This document shows, piece after piece, positions 9,152 to 17,400 of a DNA stretch of 64,000 nt. Position 1 is the first letter of the stretch; each line of letters begins with the position of its first letter. The position numbers and the translations under genes are program-made. The DNA is from Pseudomonas poae (lineage in GTDB: Bacteria > Pseudomonadota > Gammaproteobacteria > Pseudomonadales > Pseudomonadaceae). Location of the stretch: assembly GCF_001439785.1 (NCBI RefSeq), contig NZ_JYLI01000011.1, positions 147,621 through 211,620 of the forward strand, in the 5' to 3' direction. The notes under the pieces are model-generated. The model was not told the origin of the DNA. It saw only the letters and a program-made list of their open reading frames with translations, and did not search any database.

Positions 9152-10402
9152 TCACGGGTTCAACACCACATCGCGCATCGCGGGGATGTAACCGTAGTCG
9201 TAAGCCTCCTGCACAAACGAGCGATCGCCCTTCAATACAATCCTCACCGTGGGCGCTTCGGTGCCGCCGATGCGGAAGTCGTCACCGGTGGTGGGCACGC
9301 TTTCGATAAAGGACGTCACCAGGCCATTGGGCATCACGCAATGAGAATAGGTCTGGAACGGCTGCGACGGTGGATTGCCTAGCACCAGCCCGGAGGCGTT
9401 CATCGGCGTGTAAGGGCCAAACAGGCGGTCGCCGACAAAACCGTAGACGCCATCAGGGCCGGTCACCCCATCCGCGTAGGTGAATTTATGACTGATGGTG
9501 AACAGGTAGTATTTGCCGTCCTGGAACACATAATGCGGCCGCTCGGTTTGATCGTTCACCCCCACGGCAGTGACCAGCGGCGGCAGGATTTCCCATTCGT
9601 CGCCGGCAAGGTCCTTGGCGACGGCGAGGCCGATGCAGCCGACCTGATAGCGCGCACCCCCCACGCCCTCGTGCCCAGGCGGCACCAGGCCCAGCTCATT
9701 CGGGCCCACGTCGTGGGTGCCGCGTTCGCCGGCGACGTTGCCTTCAAACACCATATACAACTTGCCATCCACCGGGTCGATAAACGGGCTGGGGTCGCGA
9801 AAGTTCCAGGTCGAGTTCTGCGCTTCGGTCTGGTAATAAGTGCCGTCTGCCTCGAATAGCGCCTTGACCTGGGTGAAGCCGCGTAGCTCCACACCGTTAT
9901 CGGACGTGACGATTTGGCCTCTGACCTTGGCGATGGTCGCACCTGGGGTGACGCAGGTGTAATACAGGTCGATGTCGCCGTTGTTATTGAGCAGGATCGG
10001 GGTGCCGGCCCATTCACGCGTGGTCGGTGATACCCCTTCGCCCATGACCCGGCCACCGAAGATCCAGTCCTTGCCGGTGCGCGAGTACCAGTAGCAGATG
10101 CGCGCATGGCCATGGCGATCTTCCCAATCGCGCTTGATGTCGTAACGGCCGTCGGCATTGATGAACTGTGGATCGTGGGGACGACGGTCAGCCGTCAGGG
10201 TGAAAATGACGGACCAGCCGTTGACCGAAACCACCGTGCCATCCAGCGTGCGCAACGGCATGGTGTCCCAAATAAAGACCTTGTCGCTCATCACTGGAAA
10301 GTCGGCAGGCACCAACGGCTGGGTGGTGGTCGGGTCGTTTTCGTTGACTTTGAGCGCATCGGCGCGCGTCCAGCGAGTGGGGATGATCGTTGTGTGTTTC
10401 AT
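9152..10402 (-). CDS. Levansucrase (GH68)
   Basis: Sucrose 6-fructosyltransferase that splits sucrose and builds levan outside the cell. The 416-aa protein shows the GH68 motifs: the nucleophile region FIWDTMPLRTLDG, the RDP stabiliser in NFRDPSPFIDP and the acid/base region NDQTERPHYVF. EWAGTPILL is also conserved. There is no signal peptide, as in Pseudomonas LscB/LscC enzymes, which leave the cell by a non-classical route. The gene is single and monocistronic. A LexA-like palindrome is located about 95 bp upstream of the ATG. Literature on P. syringae lsc genes describes a phage-derived promoter, which makes that site noteworthy. Confidence 0.93.
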   Translation of the reverse strand: MKHTTIIPTRWTRADALKVNENDPTTTQPLVPADFPVMSDKVFIWDTMPLRTLDGTVVSVNGWSVIFTLTADRRPHDPQFINADGRYDIKRDWEDRHGHARICYWYSRTGKDWIFGGRVMGEGVSPTTREWAGTPILLNNNGDIDLYYTCVTPGATIAKVRGQIVTSDNGVELRGFTQVKALFEADGTYYQTEAQNSTWNFRDPSPFIDPVDGKLYMVFEGNVAGERGTHDVGPNELGLVPPGHEGVGGARYQVGCIGLAVAKDLAGDEWEILPPLVTAVGVNDQTERPHYVFQDGKYYLFTISHKFTYADGVTGPDGVYGFVGDRLFGPYTPMNASGLVLGNPPSQPFQTYSHCVMPNGLVTSFIESVPTTGDDFRIGGTEAPTVRIVLKGDRSFVQEAYDYGYIPAMRDVVLNP

Positions 10403-10496
10403 CGTTAAGTCCTTTTAATCGTGGTGAATTAATCCATTACTGCACACAGTGCCTGGCGTGGCTGACGTGACCCTTCCTGGGTGATCAGCACTTAAA

Positions 10497-10516
10497 TACT
10501 GTGCTTATATACAGTA
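10497..10516. promoter_or_regulatory. LexA/SOS-box-like palindrome upstream of levansucrase
   Basis: The 20-mer TACTGTGCTTATATACAGTA fits the gamma-proteobacterial SOS box: CTG, ten AT-rich bases, CAG, flanked by TA on each side. It differs from the ideal palindrome at only a few central bases. It lies 95 bp before the levansucrase start and away from any other start codon, so levansucrase is the only plausible target. A phage-type repressor site is an alternative reading. Confidence 0.6.
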
Positions 10517-10555
10517 TTCGGCGTTCGCCACGCCGTCAACCCTTGCGCCAAAAAA

Positions 10556-10646
10556 ATGTGGGAGGGCGCTTGCTCCCGATGGCGGTCTGTCAGTCATGCC
10601 GATGTCGACTGATTTACCGCTATCGGGAGCAAGCCTCCTCCCACAT
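10556..10646. repeat. REPIN (two inverted REP hairpins)
   Basis: ATGTGGGAGGGCGCTTGCTC at the left and GGGAGCAAGCCTCCTCCCAC at the right face each other around a spacer of about 50 bases, the REPIN layout. It lies between the levansucrase promoter region and the end of mmsA. No gene is seen in the rest of this gap. Confidence 0.75.
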
Positions 10647-10670
10647 GGGTCCTGGAGTGCCTGTTGAATC

Positions 10671-12170
10671 CTATTTAGAGACCGGCATCGCAAACTCCGC
10701 GCCCTGCTCGATGCTCTCTGACCAGCGCTGCATGATCGACTTCTGTTTGGTGTAGAAGCGCACGCCCTCAGTGCCGTAGGCATGCATGTCGCCAAACAGG
10801 CTTTTCTTCCAGCCGCCGAACCCGTGCCACGCCATCGGCACCGGGATCGGCACATTGATGCCGACCATGCCCACTTCGATGCGCCGCGCGAACTCACGGG
10901 CGATGTTGCCGTCGCGGGTGAAGCAGCTCACGCCGTTGCCGAATTCGTGGTCGTTGACCAGTTGCACGGCTTCGGCGAAGTCATTGACCCGCACGCAGGC
11001 CAGCACCGGGCCGAAGATTTCTTCGCGGTAGATGCTCATCTCTTTGGTCACGTGATCGAACAGCGTCGCGCCGAGCCAGAAACCGTTTTCCAGGCCGGGT
11101 TCGGAGGGCACGTAGTCACGGCCGTCGAGCAGCAACCGGGCGCCGGCCTGCACGCCCTGTTCGATGTAGCCACTGATGCGTTCCAGCGCCGCACGGGAAA
11201 CAATCGGGCCCATTTCGGCCTTGAGGTCGCGGCCATCGGTGATGCGTAACTGCCTGGCACGTTCGGTCAGCGCGGTGACCACTTTATCGCCCACATCGCC
11301 CACCAGCACCGCCACGGAGATGGCCATGCACCGCTCGCCGGCACTGCCGTAGGCGGCGCCCATCAATGCGTCGACGGTTTTTTCAATATCGGCGTCGGGC
11401 ATCACCACCATGTGGTTTTTCGCACCGCCCAGGCCCTGCACGCGCTTGCCGTTGCGCGCGCCGGTCTCGTAGATGTAGTGGGCAATCGGCGTTGAGCCGA
11501 CAAAGCTCACGGCCTTGACGTCCGGGTGTTCAAGCAGCGCGTCCACCGCTTCCTTGTCGCCCTGCACCACGTTGAACACGCCCTGGGGCAAGCCGGCTTC
11601 GCGCAGCAGCTCGGCCATGAACAGCGAGGCGCTCGGGTCGGTGGGGCTGGGTTTGAGGATGAAGGTGTTGCCGGCGGCAATGGCGATCGGGTACATCCAC
11701 ATTGGCACCATCACCGGAAAATTGAACGGCGTCACGCCCGCCACCACGCCCAGGGGCTGGCGCAGGGTCCAGTTGTCCATGCCGCGGGACACTTGGTCGG
11801 AGTGTTCACCCTTGAGCAGATTCGGAATGCCACAGGCGAATTCGAGAATGTCGATACCACGGTCGACTTCGCCCTGGGCATCGGTGAACACCTTGCCGTG
11901 CTCGGCAACGATGATGCTGGCCAGCTCGTCCTTGCGCTCACGCAGCAGGTGCAGGTACTGAAACAACACGCGGGCGCGGCGGATCGGCGGCGTGTCGGCC
12001 CAGTCGGCAAAGGCGGCCTGGGCGGCGGCAACGGCTTCGCCCACGGTGTCGCGACTGGCCAGGGCGACGCGGCCGGTCACTTCGCCGGTGGCCGGGTTAT
12101 AGACGTCCTGATAGCGATCATCGCGGCTGACGCGCTGGTCGTTGATGTAATGCTCAAGGGTGGTAATCAT
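10671..12170 (-). CDS. mmsA: CoA-acylating methylmalonate-semialdehyde dehydrogenase
   Basis: Cytoplasmic aldehyde dehydrogenase of 499 aa that oxidises methylmalonate or malonate semialdehyde to propionyl- or acetyl-CoA in valine and related catabolism. Visible family features are GVVAGVTPFNFPVMVPMWM, the NAD-site GSTPIAHYIYETG, GGAKNHMVVMPDA and the catalytic cysteine segment AGERCMAIS. The C-terminal segment IPVPMAWHGFGGWKKSLFGD is typical of MmsA/IolA. The chosen ATG (MITTLEHYI) starts the conserved region; an upstream in-frame start would add 11 residues. It is divergent from a LysR gene that is its likely regulator. No mmsB follows, so the gene may serve a pathway other than valine degradation. 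Confidence 0.93.
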   Translation of the reverse strand: MITTLEHYINDQRVSRDDRYQDVYNPATGEVTGRVALASRDTVGEAVAAAQAAFADWADTPPIRRARVLFQYLHLLRERKDELASIIVAEHGKVFTDAQGEVDRGIDILEFACGIPNLLKGEHSDQVSRGMDNWTLRQPLGVVAGVTPFNFPVMVPMWMYPIAIAAGNTFILKPSPTDPSASLFMAELLREAGLPQGVFNVVQGDKEAVDALLEHPDVKAVSFVGSTPIAHYIYETGARNGKRVQGLGGAKNHMVVMPDADIEKTVDALMGAAYGSAGERCMAISVAVLVGDVGDKVVTALTERARQLRITDGRDLKAEMGPIVSRAALERISGYIEQGVQAGARLLLDGRDYVPSEPGLENGFWLGATLFDHVTKEMSIYREEIFGPVLACVRVNDFAEAVQLVNDHEFGNGVSCFTRDGNIAREFARRIEVGMVGINVPIPVPMAWHGFGGWKKSLFGDMHAYGTEGVRFYTKQKSIMQRWSESIEQGAEFAMPVSK

Positions 12171-12280
12171 GGCAGCGGATCCCGGGTCGGTTAGCGTCGG
12201 CACCTACCATAGGCTTCCGCTTTGTTCCAAACCAGAGCAGAATCCAGAACTGATTGTGCACACAGGCGAACAATTGCCCC

Positions 12281-13252
12281 ATGGAAAAAACCGAAATCGA
12301 AGGCCTGTGGACCCATATCCGCTGGCTCTCCGTGCTGGAAGAGCATGGCACCTACACCGCCGCCGCTGCGCGCCTGGGCGTAAGCAAATCGGCGGTGAGC
12401 CAACGCATTTCCGAGCTGGAAGCCGCCACCGGCACCCGCCTGGTCACCCGCACCACACGCAGCGTGCGGCTCACCGACGCGGGGCGGTCACTGACCCGTG
12501 AAGTGCGCAGCGCCTACGAGCACATCGCCCGCAGTTTTTCCTCGGTGCGCGATTGGGCAGGAGAAATTCGCGGCCTGGTGCGCCTCACCGCGCCGGTCGC
12601 ATTCGCGCGCCAGCAACTGGTGCCGCACCTGCCCGAATTCCTGCGTCAGCACCCACAGGTTCGCATTCAGCTGGACGTGTCCGATGCCTTGAGCTCACTC
12701 GCCGCCGAAGGCTATGACCTGGCCGTGCGCCACGGCTTCCAGGTGCCGGAAACCCATGTCGCCTGGAAACTCTGCGACACCACCTCGGTGCTGGTCGCCA
12801 CCCAGGACTATCTGCACCGCCACGGCGAACCCCGCGAACCCGCCGACCTCATTGCCCACAACTGCCTCTACTATCCGCGCGGCGCCGACCAGCCCGCGTG
12901 GACCTTCGAGCGCGGCGTTAAAAAGACAGAACGCGTCACCGTGCCCATTGCCGGCAGTTTCTCCACCAATAACAGCGAGGCACTGCGTGACTCGGCGCTC
13001 AATCACCTGGGCATCGCCCTGCTTCCGGATTTCAGCGCCCACGCGGCGCTGGCCAGCGGTACGCTGACGCAAGTGCTCAAGGGATGGCGATTGAAAGGCG
13101 CATTCGCCGATGAAATCCACTTGATACGGCCGTATTCGCCCCATGTGCCGAAGGCGGTGAGTGCATTGGTGCTTTTTTTGAAAGAGCAGCTGTCGGCAGG
13201 CTTTGGTCCTGGTGGTGACGCTGAGCGGCAGGTTGCGAAGAAATCCGATTGA
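12281..13252 (+). CDS. LysR-family transcriptional regulator
   Basis: DNA-binding regulator of 323 aa. The N-terminal winged HTH reads GTYTAAAARLGVSKSAVSQR followed by ISELEAATGTRLVTRTTRSV, the LysR recognition-helix pattern. The remainder is the LysR substrate-binding domain of the CrgA-like group (RGLVRLTAPVAFARQQLVPHL, LSSLAAEGYDLAVRHG). It is divergent from mmsA over 110 bp and probably controls it. The ATG MEKTEIEGL is chosen because it opens the HTH; a TTG 27 bases upstream is possible. A strong hairpin follows the gene. Effector unknown. Confidence 0.88.
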   Translation: MEKTEIEGLWTHIRWLSVLEEHGTYTAAAARLGVSKSAVSQRISELEAATGTRLVTRTTRSVRLTDAGRSLTREVRSAYEHIARSFSSVRDWAGEIRGLVRLTAPVAFARQQLVPHLPEFLRQHPQVRIQLDVSDALSSLAAEGYDLAVRHGFQVPETHVAWKLCDTTSVLVATQDYLHRHGEPREPADLIAHNCLYYPRGADQPAWTFERGVKKTERVTVPIAGSFSTNNSEALRDSALNHLGIALLPDFSAHAALASGTLTQVLKGWRLKGAFADEIHLIRPYSPHVPKAVSALVLFLKEQLSAGFGPGGDAERQVAKKSD

Positions 13253-13347
13253 ATATTTTTTGAAAATGCTGCGATGCGTAGGATATTTCACACAGTTTTC
13301 ACAGGCGGACACTTAAGCTCCACTCAGCTCCTAAGTGAACACCTTTT

Positions 13348-13378
13348 AAGCCCGCGCCCCCATCGTGGGCTTTTCTTT
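13348..13378 (+). terminator. Rho-independent terminator after the LysR gene
   Basis: AAGCCC pairs with GGGCTT across a C-rich loop and is followed by TTTTCTTTG. It ends the plus-strand transcript about 100 bp past the LysR stop. Confidence 0.6.
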
Positions 13379-13390
13379 GTGTGGCGCAAA

Positions 13391-13420
13391 AAGCCCGGCT
13401 CAATGGCCGGGCTTCTTGTT
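13391..13420 (-). terminator. Rho-independent terminator of the small acidic-protein gene
   Basis: AAGCCCGG pairs perfectly with CCGGGCTT. On the minus strand the stem is followed by TTTT, so it best serves the minus-strand gene ending just to the right. Confidence 0.65.
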
Positions 13421-13432
13421 AGGGAGCGGTAC

Positions 13433-13618
13433 TCAATTGTCCGGGTGCTCACTCGCCACCGAGTCGGCCGCGTCCACGTCAGACATGTCTTCCTCGTCAT
13501 CAGCCGGCAACGACTGCTCCGGGGCGTCCCGCTTGGGATCATGGCCAGTTTCACTGTCGGTGCCCCTGGTCACGGGCTGCTGTGAAATGTTGCCTGGGGC
13601 GTTCTCGTCGATTTCCAT
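13433..13618 (-). CDS. Small acidic hydrophilic protein, function unknown
   Basis: A 61-aa, highly polar protein without hydrophobic segments or cysteines. It opens MEIDENAPGN and ends in an acidic, disordered-looking tail (DDEEDMSDVDAADSV). A GGAG ribosome binding site sits 8 bases before the chosen ATG, which is why the longer arginine-rich extension is not used. A terminator lies just beyond the stop. Similar small acidic proteins are common and unstudied in Pseudomonas. I do not recognise a function. Confidence 0.6.
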   Translation of the reverse strand: MEIDENAPGNISQQPVTRGTDSETGHDPKRDAPEQSLPADDEEDMSDVDAADSVASEHPDN

Positions 13619-13714
13619 GCTGGCTCTCCGATTGGGCGTCCGGGATATCCGCGCTCGAACATGAGAAGCAATGTGGGCTGACAAGTGCCGCTTGATAGAC
13701 GAACGGTGGCCTGT

Positions 13715-14044
13715 TCAGACCTTGCTCGGTCGGGAGACCTTGAAATAGATCTCTTCGTCCGGGTCATTCTGGAACAGGTCATCGGAAATGGCCCGACTGT
13801 CCAGCAATGCCTGCGCGTCCTCCCAGGACATCTTGACCACTGCCTGTTTTTTTCCGGTGACGACATAGACCACGTCCATGCCATGGTTAGCCAGCGCCGC
13901 CAGGTAATCGGCCTCAGGCATCGCCTCGCTGAGCTCGTAATGACGCTGTTCTGCCGTCGTGACGCCTCCCATTTCAGCCAGCTTCCGGAGGGTCAGGCCC
14001 ATGCGCCGCCGCTCCTGTTTCAACCTCCGGCCGATCTCTTTCAT
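13715..14044 (-). CDS. XRE-family HTH transcriptional regulator
   Basis: A 109-aa protein with a cro/C1-type HTH at residues 6-60. GRRLKQERRRMGLTLRKLAE and GGVTTAEQRHYELSE are the helix pairs, and LANHGMDVVYVVTGKK is the family's usual ending of the domain. This class is common in Pseudomonas. The tail (about residues 65-109) is acidic and not recognised. GAGG precedes the ATG. It stands alone between the acidic-protein gene and a very small open frame on the other strand. Confidence 0.8.
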   Translation of the reverse strand: MKEIGRRLKQERRRMGLTLRKLAEMGGVTTAEQRHYELSEAMPEADYLAALANHGMDVVYVVTGKKQAVVKMSWEDAQALLDSRAISDDLFQNDPDEEIYFKVSRPSKV

Positions 14045-14235
14045 CACACACCTCTGCCTGGCTGATTCGCCTGATGACTATTTTTGGTAGAAAAAGATGC
14101 GTGCCAAAAATTCAGTTTAATCGTCAGGCTCTGGCGTTAACGGCTTTATCAATCGGCGCTGTAGAAAATTTGAATTAGCGGGTTGTCCTCCCGGTCAAGA
14201 ATTATGAACGCAGTCAATCTGACGAGGTGAGCGCA

Positions 14236-14370
14236 ATGACTATCCAGGCAGAGACACTCGTACAACTGACCGAAGCGCTGCGCGAACGCGGCTTGAATCT
14301 GGTGTCGGATGTGCACTTTACCCGTGCGCCTTATCGGCACAATCACCGCTGGATATGCTCGGTGGAATGA
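14236..14370 (+). CDS. Small protein of 44 aa, function unknown
   Basis: A very short reading frame with a good ribosome binding site (GAGGTGAG) five bases before the ATG and a terminator hairpin 38 bases past its stop. The peptide opens MTIQAETLVQLTEALRERGL, which looks like an amphipathic helix, and ends RWICSVE. The codon pattern is high in GC at third positions like its chromosomal neighbours. No relatives are recognised, so the call rests on the start signal and on the terminator. Confidence 0.5.
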   Translation: MTIQAETLVQLTEALRERGLNLVSDVHFTRAPYRHNHRWICSVE

Positions 14371-14407
14371 AGGTCAGGTCGGACGTGCAGCAGCGTCATA
14401 CAAAAAC

Positions 14408-14433
14408 AAATGCCCCGACGAATCGGGGCATTT
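14408..14433 (+). terminator. Rho-independent terminator
   Basis: AAATGCCCCGA pairs with TCGGGGCATTT around a four-base loop. It lies between the 44-aa gene and the convergent hsp20 gene and can serve both. Confidence 0.75.
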
Positions 14434-14487
14434 GCTGTGAGCCGGTGTAGACCGTGTTTTCACACCGCCCGCCCAGCGTTTTTTCAC

Positions 14488-14946
14488 TTACTGCAAACTC
14501 ACCTGACGCAGTTGCGGATCGCTGTCACTGCCGATCGTGATGCGTTTGGGCTTGGCCTCTTCAGGCACCACGCGCAGCAGATTGATGCTCAGCAACCCGT
14601 TGTTCAGCGAAGCCCCGCGCACCTCAATGTGATCGGCCAGGCGGAACGACAACCGGAAGGCTCGTTGAGCGATGCCCTGGTGCAGGTAAGTCACCTCTTT
14701 CTCGCTTTCACGTTTGTCACCGACAACCGTCAAAACGCCCTTCTCGACCTGGATATCCAGATCCGCTTCAGTGAGCCCGGCGACTGCAATGACAATGCGA
14801 TATTCGTCATCACCGTGCTTTTCTACATTATGAGGCGGATAGGTATTCGGAGCCTCGCTGCGCAGCGCAGACTCAAACAGGTCGTTGAAACGATCAAAGC
14901 CCACCGACTGACGGAACAGAGGGGCCAGAGAAAGAGTAGTAGCCAT
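14488..14946 (-). CDS. ibpA: Small heat-shock protein IbpA (Hsp20)
   Basis: ATP-independent holdase chaperone of 152 aa that binds unfolding proteins in the cytoplasm. The alpha-crystallin domain spans about residues 36-130: YPPHNVEKHGDDEYRIVIAV, GLTEADLDIQVEKGVLTVVG, the YLHQGIAQRAFRLSFRLADH strand, and ASLNNGLLSINL. The protein opens MATTLSLAPLFRQSVGFDRF as in Pseudomonas IbpA. AGGAG lies before the ATG. A sigma-32-like promoter is present about 90 bp upstream. A ROSE-type RNA thermometer is usual in this family, but I could not see its conserved anti-Shine-Dalgarno element clearly. Confidence 0.92.
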   Translation of the reverse strand: MATTLSLAPLFRQSVGFDRFNDLFESALRSEAPNTYPPHNVEKHGDDEYRIVIAVAGLTEADLDIQVEKGVLTVVGDKRESEKEVTYLHQGIAQRAFRLSFRLADHIEVRGASLNNGLLSINLLRVVPEEAKPKRITIGSDSDPQLRQVSLQ

Positions 14947-15014
14947 TTTAAAATCTCCTGATTAGATCCAAGTGATTTAATGCGCGACCCTGATTCGGCG
15001 TCGCGTGAAGGGAA

Positions 15015-15041
15015 TTTATGTGCGGGGTGGAAGATTTCAAG
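15015..15041 (-). promoter_or_regulatory. Sigma-32-like heat-shock promoter of ibpA
   Basis: On the minus strand CTTGAAA is followed, after a C-rich spacer, by CCCCGCACATAAAT. The first block equals the RpoH -35 consensus, and the second is a fair match to its C-rich -10 box. It lies about 90 bp before the hsp20 start codon. Confidence 0.6.
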
Positions 15042-15238
15042 GGCCGGATTTGAAATTTTTTTAAGGGCACGTGGCCCTGCGCTGAAAATCCCGTAGCGCT
15101 CGTCGGCTCACCGGCCATCGGGGGAAAGGCCCGTTAAGCAAAATTAAATAAATCTTCATAAAGGGCTGAACGCCCTGTAAAGCAAGGGGTGTGTGGTTTT
15201 TCAATTAGTTGGCGAGCTGAATGTCGTCATGCCGACTA

Positions 15239-15265
15239 TCAAGTTACCCGACTTGGCGCCGACTC
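15239..15265 (+). promoter_or_regulatory. Sigma-28 (FliA)-like promoter
   Basis: TCAAGTTA, an 11-base spacer, then GCCGACTC. This fits the FliA pattern TCAAGTTT-N11/12-GCCGATAA and lies 36 bp before a chemoreceptor gene, the class of gene FliA normally serves. Confidence 0.65.
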
Positions 15266-15301
15266 ACGGGCATCTCGAAATAAATCAAAGGCACACACCT
15301 G

Positions 15302-17230
15302 ATGAGCGCAACATGGTTGGATAACCTGAAAGTCAGCAAGAAGCTCGGGTTGGGCTTCGCCGCTATTTTGCTGGGCGTGCTGACCGTCGCCGCAATCGGT
15401 TACTCCAGCACCAACCTGCTGATCGAGCGCCTTGGCAAGAGTGGCAAGGTCGCCGAGATCAAGGCTGATGTCCTCAACGCCCGCATCGCCGCACAGGCCT
15501 ACGCCACCGGGCCGAGTGCTGCCGGCGTGCAAGCCTACAGCGGTGCGCTGGACAAGCTGAGCCGCAGTGTCGATGAGGGCATTGAGGTGTTCGACTTGTC
15601 GAGCAATCTGGCCAGGCTGCGTGACATCAAGGAGCAGGTTGGCGGCCTGAAGCAAACGTTTGATCAATTGGTCGGCATCAATCAGAAAATCGATGATGCC
15701 TTGAAACCCTTGATCAAGGTCTCGGACGAGGTCAGTGCCACGTTCGAAAACCTGCTGCAAAAGACCATTGACGACACCATGCGTGCTCCGGATGAGACCG
15801 GCATAAAGCAGGTCAAGATCGCGGGTGACTTGCGTAACGGCATGACCAACTTCCGGCTGGTGTTTCGCCGCTATCTGAGTATCCCCTCAGCCGATAACCG
15901 TCAAGCGACCTATAACTCTGCCGACGCACTGATCGCCCAGGTGGCGGCGGCCCGCAGCGAATTGCCAAGCCAGGCGAACGCCGCTGTAGATACCGCGCTG
16001 AACGCGCTCAAACAGTATAAGGTGCTGATGTCGTCGATCTCGGAAATGCTTCAGCAGGCCGATCAGGTTCGCGGCAACCTGCAAAAGCAATCCATCGCAA
16101 CAGCGGTGGTGGCCGATGATTTGGCGGCACAGCAGATTGTTGGCGCTCAAAAAGAAAAGAACACCGCCGTCGTTCAGTTGCTGAGTGTCGCGCTGGTGGT
16201 CTTGCTGATGGGTATCTTTGCTGCGTTTCTGATCACCCGCCAGATAACCCTTCCATTGAATGATACGGTCATTGCCGCGCGCCGGATTGCTGACGGTGAC
16301 CTGACGCAGGACACCCTCACCACCCGTCAGGACGAACTCGGCTTGTTGCAGAACACCATGCAGCACATGACCGTCTCCCTGCGCGGCCTGATCGGTGGCA
16401 TCGGCAACGGTGTCACGCAGATCGCTACGGCGGCCGACCAATTGTCTGCTGTCAGCGAGCAAACCAGTGCGGGCGTCACCCTGCAAAAAAACGAAGTCGA
16501 CCAGGTCGCCACCGCCATGAACGAAATGGCCTCCACGGTACAGGAAGTAGCGCGTAACACCGAAGACGCTTCGCGGGCTGCCAAACAGGCCAGCGAACGT
16601 GCGGCCCATGGCAGCAGTGTGGTGCAGCACGCCACGCGGGAAATTGGTCAGTTGGCCGGTGAAGTGAAGCAGTTGGGCGAAGCCATGCAGCGCCTGACCG
16701 AAGACAGCAGCAAGATCGGCAGCGTGATTGACGTGATCAAGGCCGTCGCCGAACAGACTAACCTGCTCGCGCTCAACGCCGCCATTGAGGCCGCGCGCGC
16801 CGGTGAGCAAGGTCGCGGTTTCGCCGTAGTCGCCGACGAAGTACGCTCGCTGGCACAGCGCACCCAGCACTCCACAACTGAAATCGAAGCGCTGATCCAG
16901 AGCCTGCAACAGGGCACAGGCGCCGCGTCAGGTTTGATGGATGCAAGCCTGCAACGCACCGAGGGCACCGTGGTGCTGGCGCGTCAGGCTGAACAGGCAT
17001 TGGTTGAAATCAATCAGTCCATCGGCACGATTGAACAGATGAGCCAACAGATTTCAGCCGCTGCCGAACAACAGAGCGCAGTGGCCGATGAAATCAACCG
17101 CAGCGTACTAAGCGTGCGTGACATTGCCGAACAGTCTGCCTGCGCAACCGAGCAAAGCGCAGCATCGACTGCAGAGCTGGCACGCCTGGGCGGCGATTTG
17201 CAGAACATGGTGACGCGTTTCAAGATTTGA
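15302..17230 (+). CDS. Methyl-accepting chemotaxis protein, HBM-type sensor domain
   Basis: Chemoreceptor of 642 aa. TM1 is at about residues 15-34. The periplasmic part of about 255 residues is all-helical with two four-helix modules, as expected for a helical bimodular (HBM) sensor. TM2 is at about 294-316 (VVQLLSVALVVLLMGIFAAF). A HAMP domain (RQITLPLNDTVIAARRIADG) and a signalling domain with tip AEQTNLLALNAAIEAARAGE follow. HBM receptors such as McpS and TlpQ sense organic acids, polyamines or histamine; the ligand here cannot be told. A FliA-like promoter precedes it, and hairpins follow. It is the last core-type gene before the island. Confidence 0.92.
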   Translation: MSATWLDNLKVSKKLGLGFAAILLGVLTVAAIGYSSTNLLIERLGKSGKVAEIKADVLNARIAAQAYATGPSAAGVQAYSGALDKLSRSVDEGIEVFDLSSNLARLRDIKEQVGGLKQTFDQLVGINQKIDDALKPLIKVSDEVSATFENLLQKTIDDTMRAPDETGIKQVKIAGDLRNGMTNFRLVFRRYLSIPSADNRQATYNSADALIAQVAAARSELPSQANAAVDTALNALKQYKVLMSSISEMLQQADQVRGNLQKQSIATAVVADDLAAQQIVGAQKEKNTAVVQLLSVALVVLLMGIFAAFLITRQITLPLNDTVIAARRIADGDLTQDTLTTRQDELGLLQNTMQHMTVSLRGLIGGIGNGVTQIATAADQLSAVSEQTSAGVTLQKNEVDQVATAMNEMASTVQEVARNTEDASRAAKQASERAAHGSSVVQHATREIGQLAGEVKQLGEAMQRLTEDSSKIGSVIDVIKAVAEQTNLLALNAAIEAARAGEQGRGFAVVADEVRSLAQRTQHSTTEIEALIQSLQQGTGAASGLMDASLQRTEGTVVLARQAEQALVEINQSIGTIEQMSQQISAAAEQQSAVADEINRSVLSVRDIAEQSACATEQSAASTAELARLGGDLQNMVTRFKI

Positions 17231-17245
17231 ATATCCGGAGCCAGG

Positions 17246-17270
17246 CGCCTCGTGACGCGGTCACGAGGCG
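17246..17270. terminator. Strong hairpin after the chemoreceptor gene
   Basis: CGCCTCGTGAC and GTCACGAGGCG form an 11-bp perfect stem with a GCG loop. No T-run follows, so it may be a transcript-protecting or pausing hairpin rather than a classical terminator. Confidence 0.5.
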
Positions 17271-17329
17271 ATCCACCGCTCTCGCGCCTGCACGACGCTG
17301 CACACTCCGACGGAGCCCCAGAAACGCAA

Positions 17330-17355
17330 AAGCCCCGCTTTCGCGAGGCTTCTGT
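17330..17355. terminator. Hairpin terminator next to the tRNA-like end
   Basis: AAGCCCCGC pairs with GCGAGGCTT (one mismatch) around a short T/C loop. On either strand it could end transcription. It sits directly beside the tRNA-end-like sequence, as terminators of tRNA genes do. Confidence 0.5.
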
Positions 17356-17363
17356 GTAAATCT

Positions 17364-17387
17364 TGGCGGGAAACCAGGGATTCGAAC
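17364..17387 (-). other. tRNA 3'-end-like sequence (candidate attachment site)
   Basis: On the minus strand the sequence reads GTTCGAATCCCTGG followed by TTTCCCGCCA: a T-loop TTCGAAT, the 3' half of a T-stem, an acceptor 3' strand and terminal CCA. The 5' side does not pair (AAGAG instead of CAGGG), so no full tRNA is present here. Such isolated tRNA ends are left at the borders of elements that integrate into tRNA genes. It coincides with the drop in GC and is followed by a tyrosine recombinase. The identity of the tRNA is not clear; the G before CCA recalls tRNA-Ser. Confidence 0.45.
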
Positions 17388-17400
17388 TCTTATATAAGGT

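Noticed and set aside
10501..10755. An 84-codon plus-strand frame starting inside the SOS-like box
   Set aside because: It runs through two REP hairpins and into the 3' end of mmsA, so it is not a gene.
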